Shown here piece by piece: positions 28,395 through 40,746 of a stretch of 64,000 nucleotides of DNA. The position numbers and the translations under genes are program-made. Position 1 is the stretch's first letter; each line of letters starts with the position of its first letter. Origin of the DNA: Panonychus citri (taxonomy: Eukaryota > Arthropoda > Arachnida > Trombidiformes > Tetranychidae); NCBI RefSeq assembly GCF_014898815.1, contig NW_026515428.1, positions 868,001 to 932,000 of the forward strand. The letters run 5' to 3'. Below the pieces are notes generated by a model. It was given only the letters and a program-made list of their open reading frames with translations. It searched no databases and was not told where the DNA came from.

Positions 28395-31300
28395 AAAAAT
28401 TGAACCTATGGAATAAAACTAATTGGGAATCTGATTCTTGTTCTTCATTCATATTTATCATGAAATCATGAATCGAATTGGATGTGGAAATTAAAGAGAA
28501 GATGCTAAAGTTTAGGTTAGAACTTTTTCTCATCCTCTTTTTCTTGGTGAGATTTTTTTTTCTCTTCTTCCTCTCACTTTATCTTCATCATATTTCCCGT
28601 TATTACGTAAGGAATGAAAATATATGTGTCATTTATATGGTTTGACGATTGTGATTACATCGATATACAAACAAACCAAAAGCATCCTCATCCTCATCCT
28701 CATCTTCATACTCACACACAATCATGATTTTGATGATAAAAGGAAAATCAATTGCAATGGAAAAGGATAATCAGTGATGTTGATGGTGATGGTGAGTGTG
28801 AATCAATGTGATATATAAGATAAATATTATACTGTTGTTGTTACTCATGATGATAATGATAATAATGATGATAAAAGTGATGATGATGAGTGAAAATTAT
28901 AAGTGACAATGAATGTCAATCTAGATTGAGCTTGAACTAATATTTACTTCAATTACAATGGGTGAAGAAAAAAAAAATAATATCATATCAATGGTAAACC
29001 ATATTATGTACATTAGATTATTCAAGTCAGAAAGTAATGTAAACATGGCGGAAGAAGATGATAAGGAAGATACTGAATGATGATATTGAGTGAGTGTAAA
29101 TTTGTGATTGTGAGAAGAGCAATCATCATTATCATCATCATGGTAATAATCAATTGGTAATAAATTAAACTGAATAATCAGTTGATTCTGTTTACAAGAA
29201 ATTTCATCAGATCAATTTTTTTGACGATCCCCTTTACTTTCCCACTTATCTTCATTATCTTCCTGGTTCATCTTCCTTATTTAGGGATGAGGACATGATG
29301 ATGATGATGATGATACTGATTATGATGAATTAGGAAAGATGATAATAACAAATGATGATGAAACCTTATGTGATGATTAGTTGACTTGATTGTCATGATA
29401 ATATATTCACAATTTGAATGATAATCAAACTTTTACACCAATCATATTATACTTATCAATGTAAATCATTGATGATAATCAATAACAATCAACTAACAAT
29501 CTTGTTGATTGTTATCAATGGTGATGGGCAATTGATTTACATTATCATGGGCAATTCTTGAAGGTGAGGTGGGAGTGGGAGGTTGTAGGCGGTGGGGAGG
29601 TAGTTAAAAAAAAGGGATAAATATGAGTGAAAGTTGTTGTTGGGTTAATATTAATAAGGAACAAAAAATCAATCATTTATATGAAAAGATATTGAATTTG
29701 TATTGGAAACAATTGATTGTATTGTGTTGTTGATGTTAACCATTTACATGGTCAACAATTGACCCATGGGTTTAATTTAATATTATATGGTTCATTAAAC
29801 TGGACATGGGTCAGTCTAATTTATTTGTGATGGATATACATATAAATATAAATACAATTGAGTCAATAATGATAATATAATAAGTTGGAAGTAAAAAAAA
29901 GTTAAACAGTGGAAACAAATTGATTAACTGATTCTCTCTCTCTCTCTCTCTCCTTTTATATTAATGTGAACAGGATTTACAATTAAATTGCTATCTGACA
30001 ATTAATTATTATTATCCTCTAATTAACTGATGATGATGTTTAATTCAAATATTAATCTGGAAAGTTATTTTATCTTCATATCTCTCCCATGGATTTTTGA
30101 ATTGTTTCAGATTATCAATGAAAGTTATACCTGGAAATGGATTTTTTTTGCTTTCGCATCAGAAAAATAAAGTAAGTAAAAAGTATGATGAGGATGAGGA
30201 TGATGAAGATGATCAAGATGATAATGGATGTATGTTTATAGGATCAATGACAAGGATGATGGAGAAAAGGGAAGAGATATGAAGATGAGGAAGATGAGGA
30301 AGAAAAAATGTTCTATTTCAAGGATTGTGAGATGGAAAAATCGAATGAGAAAGAAAAATTATTTCGAACATGATGAAAGAGAAAAAACCACATTGAGGAA
30401 GATGAGAGAGAGAGAGAGATGAAGATAAAGATGGAGATTAAATCGGTTTAAGAAGATATATTTATCTTTTAATTCTTAACTGTACTTAAATAAGGATAAC
30501 CCATAATCACAATTAAGATTATTGTCTTAATGGTCAAGTAACATATTCTGTGTCAATGTTAATTTTGACACAATAACAATCACGAAACATTGAAATTGTT
30601 TCAACAATTTAAAACTTATCATCTCTTCATCTTGAGAATCATTTTCAATCCAATTACAATAAGTTAATCATCATTCATCTGTAATCATTAAGCTTAATCA
30701 TTATGTGAATAACAATCTCTAATAAGGTAACTTGAGATGTACCTGAGAGAGAGAGAGGAGGAGATGGATTAGTAGAGAGAGAGAGAGAAATGTAGAGGGA
30801 GAAAGATTGTTTCTCTTTTTCAAGTTAATCTGATTTTCTGAATGGAACAAAAAAGTTCTGATTCTTGTGAATAAAGATGTTGAATTTTCATGGAGAAAGA
30901 AAAAAAAAGTTTTTCTTTTTCTATTCTCATCTTATTGACTTTTAAACTTGAATTTGATGATTGGTAATAGTTAATCACTTGATGATTAGATTATCATTTA
31001 TCAATTAAACCCTTAAACATTTACACAGGAACAATCAAAAAGCTGATCAGCTGTTAATCACTGATAATTTTTATAAACATTATCAATGGATCATAACAAT
31101 AATAATAATAATACAAGTTGATTATGATATGATTACCGATGATGATGATCATCATCCTCATCACCACAATTTAATCACTTAATACACAGAGAGATTTTTT
31201 TTTCACTAACCAATCTTAACAATGATTAAGATTAAATTGTGATGATGAAATATAAACAGTCTAGGATATTTTTTTGCCACCGTCTTAATATCATATTATC

Positions 31301-32382
31301 ATTGTTGTTATTATCACCCCCAGAAGATTATGATTATCAGACAATCAGAATCAGCTTAAAAAAATAAATAAACACTAACCTGTAAAATCCCAATAGCTAA
31401 TACAATATGAACTTGAACTTTATATTTTATCATCATCCTTAATCATCATCCCTGATAATCATCACAATCAACTCTTAAATCCAATGTGATACATAATCAT
31501 CGCCATCTAATCAAATTAAATCCCATTAATCCAGTTATAATCAACCTCTAATATGTATTAATGTACAAATTTTTTGCAGTAGCAAACAAAAAACTATCAA
31601 CAATTGAAATGATGATTAGATTAATTTGCTTTGTATATTAACATGAATACGTTGATTAAAAGACTCAATTAAAAGGCATAACGTTAATAAATCAATCAAA
31701 CTTTATCCATGGTAAATAAATCAAGTGAATTCAATCAAATTGAACAGTCAATTGAACTTAGAATTGATGAAATAACAATCAACAATTGACTATCAATGAA
31801 AAGAACTGAGAAAATGAAAAATTATCAATACGACATTTAATAGTAAAGGTACAGAAAAAAGCGTATATATATTTGAGAGAGATAATTGTTGATGACAATT
31901 GATGATAGAAAAACAAATTGGTTGATCCAATTTTACGGCCAATGATTGGTCAGAATGGCGATTGACACAAATACACACACACACACACACACATGCATTT
32001 ATATCGGTGATCTATGGGCACTAATATTTACCATTGGGATGATCTTGTCTTGTAATATTACCTGAGCAAACTAACCAGGTAAATGATAGACTTACCTTTG
32101 GTTCAAGATGTTGTTATAAATACATTTTTCTATGTCAATCATAAGGTAAGGTCAATATGCCATTGATATTGATTATTATCATTGTTGTTTGAAAAATATT
32201 GAAATACTTGAAAGGTAATAATAGTTACGATGAAGATGAAGATGAAGATGATGATAGTTGCATGTGTGTGTGTGTGTTTGTAATAAAAGGCAATTATTAT
32301 TGAATGAAAACATTGGACTGAAGATTAAGGATCAATTGTGATTTCGGGAAGAAGAAAAAATGATTTTTAATCTCACTCGCTA

Positions 32383-32652
32383 ATCCCAGGATATGATGAT
32401 ACTGATAATACTTCAATACGACGAGTGTGAGTGTATGTGCTTCTGGTCCGCGCTTATTTTGTGTGGCAATACTTTTTTTTTACATATGAATCAGAAAATG
32501 ATGATGATGATGATGATGATGGAGGGAAAGATGATGATGAAAACTGTTTTGTCCGTTGGATTTGTATATTGTTATCATCTTAATCTTCAGTCCAAGTTGA
32601 TCTTTAAGCTCAACGACGTTAAGCTAAAAAAATTAGATTCGAGGTGGCGACA
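32383..32652 (+). repeat. Segment C, source or sister of the inverted copy at 41701-41955
   Basis: About 270 bases here reappear in inverted orientation at 41701-41955. Shared landmarks are the stretch around ccgcgcttattttgtgtgg and the stretch around tccaagttgatcttta followed by agctcaacgacgttaagc. Small indels occur in the GAT repeat between them. A splice-acceptor-like end (ttaatcttcag) precedes the second landmark. The open frame here is broken in the other copy, so I do not call a gene. Confidence 0.85.
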
Positions 32653-35600
32653 AATAAAAAATTATATATCAAAGAAAGAGAGAGAGAGAGAAAGAGAAAA
32701 CTTTTCTCTTTGTTCGAATTTTCTCTTTCTTTTTTTCTTTCTTTTCTTAACATTGAATGTACATATTATATATATATTGGTAGCATCGTTCTAGTAGTTA
32801 GCATCCATGTTGTTGTTGTTATTATCAACATTTTCATCGTCATTGATATTACATGTATATGATATCGTGTGTATGATAACAAAGCACCTAAGGGAAAACC
32901 CGAGAAAGAAAAAAAAATATTAATCTGAGGCCATTATTGTTACTATTAAAACCCAACCTAAGGATTAGGCCATTTTTGTTAATGTCGACACATCATTCAA
33001 AAGCTTAGCCTTTTCCGTTCAAAATGATTACATTATTATTGATTATTTATTAAGGTAATACACTTTTTGTTTGGAGGGTATTCAGATATCCCTCTCACTC
33101 ACCCTCTCTCTCTCTCACTCTGTAAGAAATTCAATTTTCCGTTCAGTTAATTGAATGTCCATCTAATACAATTACCTGTGGATGAGTGGGTGGAATGGGT
33201 GAAATTTAAGATGCTAACAATTAGCTGAAAAGGTAAAATTTGAAACATGATAATCAACTTATTGTTAATCCAAAGGGTAAACTGTTAAAACTAACGGTAA
33301 AACTTAAAGGTTAATATCTTTGAGATTATCCTTTCATCTTAATCTTAATCTTGATTGTTGTTAATATTTTCGTATGAGAAGTGTGTGTGTATGTTTATGT
33401 CCAAGATTGTTGACCATCATCACCTCCTCTTCCTCTGGATGGATAATCTTTATCCGAATTGAGTTGGTATATTAGCTATTCTTATGAGGAGAGGATTAGT
33501 GAGTCAATTGTGGATAAAAAATCACTTTGGATTAACTCTTTCGCTCTCTCTCTTTCTCCATCTTTTTCTCTATGGATCTGAATCCAAGGTTCTTATTGAA
33601 GATTTAAGTTTTTAAATCCAGTTTAAGAAGCCAGAGATTAAGTAATAATAACTTTCTACCTGTGTTAGTTTGAGATCAACAGGTAACAAAATGGTTTAGA
33701 TTTCTTGAAACTTTTACCTTATATTTTTCCATAACAAACAAATAAACAACAACAACAACAACAACTCGATAAACTTAATAACCTTTAAATTGTGATTACA
33801 ATTTAATTCCCAGATAATTTACACCAAAGACTATTATCATAATCATAATGATAATCAATACTGACAAACAAAAAAAAACTTGATACACAATCAACAGTTT
33901 TCACAGTTTATCCAATGGGTGATTAAAGGTAATTAAATCAATTAAGTCAACAACATAATACTACAGTTAAGTATATTGTGATATGTATATATGATTAACA
34001 ATAATATTAAGTATTAAACTAATACACAACAATCAACAACAATCAACAACAAAACCAACGGATTGTGTTAATCACAACAATTTAACTAATCATCATTATC
34101 CAATTGATCTGGAGAGCCATTCTTAATTTTTGTTGTCATCGTAATTGTATTTAAAAAAAAAAGTTATCAAGCTAATCATTTAAATGCCTTTTCAATGAGA
34201 AAATGATTAACTGATTATTATCTTGATCATCATGATTAACCATAAGATTAAGGACCTTTTTTTTTGTTGATTATCTCCCGTTAATATGTTGGTTAATCTT
34301 TAGCTGGTTTTCATTACGATTATGATTATGATTATGTTCATCTCTATGTGTGGTTTAAATAAACCGATTTAACGGAAGATTAGGTCAAAATCAAAAGTCC
34401 ATTTCTTTAAATCTGATTAGTATTGATTACGATTAACTGGTAAGTATATTGATAGAAGTGAAAAATCAACAACAATCAGTTAATTGTTGGTAACAGCAAC
34501 ACTAACCTGTGTCTCTGTGTGTGTGTGTGTTTCAATGTTAAATTATTTAAAAGACTCTAAGGTGATTAGTTAATTGTTGATATTCAATTGTTATTGAATC
34601 AATTTTGGACAAATTAATTTATGATAATTTTAATTGTGCTCATCAAGATAATAGTTTAAGTAAATAAGCAAGTTAATTGTTTCCGTTTAAAAAGTGATGA
34701 TATTTATTCATAAAGTTTTTTTTTCTCGTCAAACTTTTTCTCAACTTTGTTAAGGATTAAGTTTTTTTTAAGAAAAACTTTTTACCCCTAAAGGGTTTTT
34801 ACTTGACCCTTTCCCTTTATCTTGACCATTGGGATGTTACTTGGGCATTTGTTACACACTGACCATTGTTTGAGTCACTTAAGTGGTCACTTTTTTTTTG
34901 CTTTACTTTGAAATTAAGATTATCTTTTAGGAAACTTTAATCTCTCAATGAAAAAATATTCATAATCATTGATTGAGTTATAATCATTGTCGCTAATTAG
35001 TGTCTATTGATTGCTGATTGATTCTTCATCACTTTCACTCTTTTTTTTGTTCATTTTTAAACTGTCAACAATTAAATGTTTATATATTCACTCTTAAATT
35101 AACCCGAAGCAATTAACTAAACCATTTAAGAATCAATCAATTGATTGAATATTTTCAACTAAAAAGGATTATTGATAAAATGAAAAAGATAAAAGGATTT
35201 CCAGAAACTTTTAATTGCAAGTGAATTAATTACAATTTAAATTGATTTTCTATTGTGATAAACAATTAGTAAACCATGACAACGACTTGATTGTGAACCA
35301 AATTAAGCGAAACATTGTTAATCCATTGGTAATAAACTCGAGTAATTGATTAGATGGACAATATTTTCCTATCCATTTACTTGGGATAACAATTCCCCTG
35401 ACCAGCTCATCATCATCATCATCATCATCAGCATCATTTAGCCCCTTGGGCCTATCAAATTAACATCATTAGGATGAGGATTTGATATTATTATTGTTAA
35501 CAGGTTTCTGATTAACGTGCTAATATCTGATGGGTAAGTGAGTGGACAGTTGATTATCAATATAACAACAAGAATATCATATTTTAATATTAATTTCATG

Positions 35601-36789
35601 TATGTATTGTTATCAAATGCTAACTGGACATTAACTGGACACAATGTTTGTCAGTTTTTCTTGTTTATTTATCTAAATGATAACAACAACAATTGATAAT
35701 AATGTTGATATTGTTAATATAAACATACTATCAGGCTCATCCTTTCATCACTCATTGTCCAGTATAAAACCATCTGTCCAGTTAATTCAATCCATATTCA
35801 TCCCCACACTATCATCATCACAAAAATACTGACCAGTAAATCTGATCAGTTAATAGTAATCATGTTATTAATTAAGCGCGACAATTGTTTCAAAAGAGTT
35901 ACAATGAAAATATTGACGATTTGCCAACCGTTTGATTGATCATTTAGTGATTTTTTTGCCTCTTTCAATATCTAATAATTTGATTGTTGCCAATTTTTGT
36001 TCATCTTAAATTGTTGACAATCAATTTTTTAAATAAACTTGACCCATAAATTGTTTCTCTCTCTCTGTATGTGTGAGTCTTACCTATGACCACAATGATA
36101 ATAATAATGAAAGGAAAAAGTTGTCACTTGAACCGTGTTGATTGTTATGTATTATAATCATTGTTATAACCATTGATTTAAATAGTTTGAGGGGTAAAAT
36201 TGTTGTTGATTGTATTACCGTTGATTGTTGCAGTTGGTTGTTGGTTAACTGTTTGATTGTGTTTTCATACTACATCAAATGTGAATATGTAGATTCAATT
36301 GTTAATTGTTGCATTTGTATGTGTGTGTGTGGATGTTAAAAGGTCTGGGTTTGTTACTATTGTATCACTTAACTTGTAACAATCAACTAAACATCATCAT
36401 CATCATCACCATCAACATCATCCTCCTTATCATCATCATCAGTCAACTGTATACACAATTACAGTAGCGATATTCAAATTGCTATTACATTTGAATGTAA
36501 AAAGTATCGAGGGTAATCATTGATGAAAATGAGATCGAACTCACAATTTCCGTTTATTTTTGCTTCTTCTTTAAGTGTTTCATAAAAATTTGTGGTTTAC
36601 CTTTGCAATGATGGAAAAGGTATCATCAAGATGATGATTGAAAAAGATAGAGAGAGGGAGGGAGAGAGAGAGAGAGAGAAATGATGATTGACTAGTCAAT
36701 CAAAGAAAAGGAAGACAAGAAAGAGAAAGTGAAATTGAAACAGTTTGTTATTTGCACTTTTGTCCACTCAATGTGATGAGAAGAGGAGT

Positions 36790-36790
<1 letters not shown>

Positions 36791-36830
<40 letters not shown>
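36791..36830. repeat. (GA)n microsatellite
   Basis: A GA run of about 40 bases, just beyond the left edge of duplicated block A. Confidence 0.95.
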
Positions 36831-36833
<3 letters not shown>

Positions 36834-36847
36834 GAGATGATGATTGA

Positions 36848-37049
36848 AGAAAATGATTGAGCAGCAAATGTAAAAGATGAAAAGCTTTTTGTAAATCGAC
36901 CTAAATTGTTACCAATTTACTGATTGTTTGTTGTATTATTTGTATCGCTTGTTATCAAGGTGCCACTGGTGTTGAACGATCAACATGATGATGAAGATGA
37001 TGATGAAATTGATGAGGACAATTATATTGTTCATTTGCTTTAACCTCTT
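36848..37049 (+). repeat. Block A, 3' flank of Otx (copied at 39704-39894)
   Basis: About 200 bases, starting near aaatgattgagcagcaaatg and running to the motif tcatttgctttaacctct, recur in the same orientation at 39704-39894. Only scattered substitutions and one short deletion in the GAT repeat separate the copies. Confidence 0.92.
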
Positions 37050-37158
37050 GTTAACCTTTTCTTATTACAAATTAACATGATTAAGAGAAACAATTGATTA
37101 ACTTTATCTACGCACAAATGATTAAGATGAGAAGAAAATTTAGTTTTAATTGTATTCA

Positions 37159-37164
37159 TTTATT
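37159..37164 (-). terminator. Poly(A) signal AATAAA of Otx
   Basis: On the minus strand a canonical AATAAA lies about 120 bases after the Otx stop codon. The inverted Otx copy keeps the same signal at 41410-41419. Confidence 0.6.
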
Positions 37165-37282
37165 ATTATAATTCCGATGATGAACTTATATATAAATATG
37201 AAGAGAAAGTGATAGAGTTAGAGTTAGAGAAAGGAAAGAGACAGAGAGCGAGAGAAAGAGATTAAGGATTAATGAACATTTC

Positions 37283-38002
37283 CTAATGATGATTTCCATA
37301 AGCTGAATAATCCATCCCAGGGTAAAAATTATAATTTTGTTCCTGGTATTCATTGTATATTTGTGGATGAGTGTGAGTGTATGGATGATGATGATGGCCA
37401 TAGGCACTTGTTGTTTGATCGGCCGGGTTCCAGAGTCGGTGATGGTTAGAGTTATAAATTGGTGACACTGTTGGTGGTTGTGTTGGAGGTTGTGTTGATG
37501 ATTGTGTTGATGATTGTGATGAGGGTTGAGATGAGGGTTGAGTTGATGGTAGTGTTGATGGTTGAGTTGATGGTGGTGGTGGTGGTAACACTGTTGATGA
37601 GGATGAATTTGTTGTTGTTGTGGTTGATGATGATGAAGATGAGAGAGGTTGATTATTATTATCACTTTCCATTTTGATCTTTTTCACTTTTGCTTTTCCA
37701 TTTTGTTGTTGTTGCTGTTGTTGCCGACATTTGGCCCGGCGATTCTTGAACCAAACCTGAACCCTTGATTCGGGTAAATTGATTTTCGCTGCCACTTCCT
37801 CTCTCATGAAAATGTCCGGGTAACGAGTCTTTTTAAATAACTCCTCTAACTCATCTAATTGAGCACGGGTGAAGGTCGTTCTCTCCCTTCGTTGTTTACG
37901 TGTTGGTGGTAAATTTTGTTGGTGACAAGTCGGTGGTGACATGGTCGCACTTGGAGACATCGCTCCATAATAAGGATAAATATAACTTGAATAGTAATCC
38001 AT
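37283..38002 (-). CDS. otd: Orthodenticle/Otx homeodomain transcription factor, intronless
   Basis: This is a 239-residue single-exon frame; the ATG at 38002-38000 is the first in-frame Met. The homeodomain spans about residues 37-96, starts QRRERTTFTRAQLD and contains YPDIFMREEVA, INLPESRVQVWFKNRRAKCR and a following polyglutamine run. Lysine at homeodomain position 50 (WFKN) together with this near-perfect match is diagnostic of the Otx/Otd class, which binds TAATCC and patterns the anterior head and eyes. The N-terminus is Tyr-rich (about residues 3-12). The C-terminal half is Ser/Thr/Gln/Pro-rich with a His-rich stretch and ends DYSAYGNHH. The frame runs through the homeodomain 46/47 site where Otx genes usually have an intron, so the gene has either lost that intron or descends from a retrocopy. 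It is shorter than typical Otx proteins. Upstream non-coding exons cannot be seen. Confidence 0.93.
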   Translation of the reverse strand: MDYYSSYIYPYYGAMSPSATMSPPTCHQQNLPPTRKQRRERTTFTRAQLDELEELFKKTRYPDIFMREEVAAKINLPESRVQVWFKNRRAKCRQQQQQQQNGKAKVKKIKMESDNNNQPLSSSSSSTTTTTNSSSSTVLPPPPPSTQPSTLPSTQPSSQPSSQSSTQSSTQPPTQPPTVSPIYNSNHHRLWNPADQTTSAYGHHHHPYTHTHPQIYNEYQEQNYNFYPGMDYSAYGNHH

Positions 38003-38460
38003 TGGATACAAATAAAAATACCAACTAATGAATCGTGGTGGTGGTGGTGGTGGAGAGAGAGAGAGATGTGTTTCTTTGAAGATGCTGTGGATTACTAACT
38101 TGAACTGACAATCGTTTTAAATAAAGTATAAAGAGGAGGTGGCAAGTGAGATGGTTGGAGGAGGGAACTCTCAGTATATAGGAGGGAAAAGGGAGGAGAG
38201 AGAGTGGAAGTGGAAGAGAAAAAGATGATGAAGAAAGAGAGAAAGAGAAAGAAAGAGCAGATGGATTTAAGTGAGAGAGAGATTGAGGATTAAGGGTTTT
38301 CTTTGCAAGAAATAATGAAAATCAGGGGTTAATCTCTTTGGAAGATAAGCAAAAAGTGCCAATGGCTCTGTTAATCCTTTAGGGTTCTCTCTCTCTCGAT
38401 CTCTTCCTCTCTCATCACATCCTCATCTCAGGATCTTTTCATCACCCACCTCATCTTATA
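38003..38460 (-). promoter_or_regulatory. Otx 5' region with K50 homeodomain-type sites
   Basis: Upstream of the Otx ATG is a GA-rich region. It contains GGATTA at 38287-38292 and TAATCC at 38372-38377, the consensus bound by K50 homeodomains such as Otx itself. A weak TATA-like stretch (CTATATAC on the minus strand) lies near 38174-38181. Autoregulation is an inference from the motifs alone. Confidence 0.3.
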
Positions 38461-39703
38461 TATGCTTTTCTTACTCTCACCAAATGATGAGAAGAAACAA
38501 AAAAAAACCAAAACATTTTCACCCAAAATCAAGTTTCAAATCAATTTTGTTTACTATCAACAATTAGATCAACTATCTAATCATAATTATGATTATTTAA
38601 TAATCGACTCCATAAAAAACATCATCATCATTATACTATCAAGGTTAATCTTATTGTTTATCATCATCCGTATGATTATCATCTAATTATCATCATCATC
38701 TTCATCATTGTATCTTTGATTGTGATTAAGATACACAAGAGAGAGAGAGAGAGAGAGAAAATCAAATCAAAATCAATATCAATTGACAATCCATTAGGTT
38801 GATGATGATTAACTTTTCATGCTTTGTTGATTATATACACACACTCACTTGATCAATTCAATTAACTTAACAAATCAAATCAATTTTATCCATCATATTA
38901 AATTATCATCTCTTTCATTGTATCACAATTTTCGGCATCATCAGGAAGTGGAAATACATTATAACACATAAAGAAATAGATGAAGGCGAAAAGTTAATAC
39001 AATCGAAACTTTTTTCTCTCCATCATCTTTATTATGTGAAGAAAAAAAAAAGTTCTGAGAGAGAAGAAAAAAATTCGAACTCGAAAAAACTAAAGAAAAG
39101 TTCTAACAGAATATTTTTATTTAAATCGTGGTGATAATGGATAACGATAACATTTGATTAACTAAATATGAGAATGATTTATTTAATCACCATCATACAT
39201 TAACCATTGTCATCAACTGTTAACTGGTAAATCTTAAGGTAAATCAATGAGGAGAAAAGTGAACAGAACAAAAAAAAAAGTTTTTTTTTCTTCTTCCATT
39301 TCCATTAATATTATTTATGGAATCATATTATCAAGGGAATTAATGATAATATTAAATAATTTACTAATAAAATATAACAATAATCTTGTCATCAAGTTTA
39401 ATGTCAATCTAATGATTTTGGATTCACCCAACAATTAAGATAAAATTGATTCCATCAAGTTTTTTTTTTTTTACTTCAAACTGATTAACATCAAATTGAT
39501 TGATCCAAAGTTTAGCTCCATCAACATGTTGAATCTACATCAAGGTAAATGTTTCTTTTCCTATTCGGTTACATTAGGAGTTTTTTTTTCGCTCTCTTGT
39601 GAAAATGATGACAAAAGGATGATGAGGAAACAGAAATAGGAAGAGACAGAGGAGGTTGAAGATGAAAATGATGATAATGTGATGAAAGAAGGAGAGAGAT
39701 TGG
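38461..39703. other. Intergenic, AT-rich
   Basis: About 1.2 kb between the Otx 5' region and the duplicated mosaic. It contains ATC clusters and a short GA tract near 38740. I see no gene or RNA here. Confidence 0.5.
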
Positions 39704-39894
39704 AGAAAATGATTGAGCAGCAAATGTAAAAGTTAAAAAGCTTTTTGTAAATCGACCTAAATTGTTACCAATTTACTGATTGTTTGTTGTAATATTTGTA
39801 TCACTTGTTATCAAGGTGCTACTGGTGTTGAACGATCAACATGATGATGAAGATGATGAGGACAATTATTTTGTTCATTTGCTTTGACCTCTCT
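39704..39894 (+). repeat. Block A copy, first block of the mosaic
   Basis: A direct-orientation copy of the Otx 3' flank at 36848-37049, recognised by agcaaatgtaaaag, ctttttgtaaatcgacc and gtgttgaacgatcaac. It marks the left edge of a composite region made only of pieces found elsewhere in the window. Confidence 0.92.
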
Positions 39895-39940
39895 CGGTTT
39901 AACCTTTGGTTAAGTTTTTGTTTGTTTTCTTTCTGATTTT

Positions 39941-40612
39941 TGGAGAAAGGCCAATTTTTGAATTCGTATCAGGAATCATCAACATAATTTAATTGTTGTA
40001 AAGTTTATCCATTTCATCATTTACTATTAGTTTGTGGATCAACCGATGGACAAGTTGAACCCTGGGATCCAAGGATTAGAGAGCGAGTTGGTATTCTTGA
40101 CTGTGCACTTGGTTCATTAACGGTTGGCCCTCAGGGTATTCTAGCAATTAAATCAATCGCCTTCAAGGATGGAGTTAATTTAGCCGTCGGCATGGAAACT
40201 AGACTCGTGCTTTTATACGATTAAAAGTGTCGTTTTCCACCAAGAATGTGTCATCTCAATGGACAGTAAAGTGGTCGAAATTTGGTACCGAGAAACTGGT
40301 AAACCATTTACATCGGTTCAAAGTCAATATGATCTAAATGATTTGCGTCTTATTTCTGAAAGAGGAATGTTTTTCCTCGCATGTGAGAATCAAAAGAATT
40401 GGAAGAAGATCAAGATGATGCCATTTACGATGATCTAAAATTCGTGACCACCAAAGATTTAGAAGAAATTGGACTTAATTATATAATTGGTACCAATTTA
40501 TTGAGATCATATATGCATGAATTTTTCATCGTCCTTACAATAAAGCTAAAGCCACTTCGAATCCATTTGCCTATGAAAGTCACAAGAAGAAGAAAATTGC
40601 TGAGGGCATGGA
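39941..40612 (+). pseudogene. NOL10 pseudogene fragment, 3' half
   Basis: This segment aligns to intact NOL10 from about 46213 to about 47013, with roughly 8% substitutions in the part I compared base by base. It is disabled. A 53-base deletion between two CGATT repeats (parent 46487-46491 and 46540-46544) shifts the frame and creates an immediate TAA near 40222. A second deletion of about 73 bases lies between two AAGA repeats. Remaining open stretches still read VTTKDLEEIGLN and similar NOL10 words, but no full domain survives. The 5' half of NOL10 is missing and a small piece of it lies on the far side of the Otx copy. Confidence 0.93.
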
Positions 40613-40684
40613 GGTGGAGTTCCCTCCTCCGGCCATCTAAATTGCTACTTCATCTTCATTTAAAACAATAGTTTAGGTTAGCTT
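40613..40684 (+). other. Junction between NOL10 fragment and inverted Otx copy
   Basis: About 70 bases that I cannot match to either parent. The Otx-derived 5' leader resumes at about 40685 (ccacagcatcttcat), matching the minus strand of the parent near 38090-38074. Confidence 0.5.
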
Positions 40685-40746
40685 TCCACAGCATCTTCAT
40701 CTAAACACTTCCACGATTCATTAGTTGGTATTTTTATTTGTATCCA

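Larger units (their letters stand above)
21887..37070. other. 15-kb gene-poor region of simple repeats
   Basis: Between the end of EHBP1 and the 3' end of Otx I find no coding region I can defend. The sequence is AT-rich with recurrent GAT/ATC trinucleotide clusters, GA/CT tracts and occasional GT/CA runs. The longer open frames read as poly-Ser/Leu, Asp/Glu/Met or Arg/Glu low complexity, which is what these repeats encode. It could hold regulatory DNA for the neighbouring Otx gene, but this cannot be shown from one sequence. Confidence 0.6.

Noticed and set aside
32393..32794. 133-codon + frame as a gene
   Set aside because: The duplicated copy at 41.7-41.96 kb has a stop in the same reading, and the rest is microsatellite.
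37186..37665. Open frame rich in His and Gln on the minus strand
   Set aside because: It is a shifted-frame reading of the Otx 3' half; the homeodomain frame is the real one.
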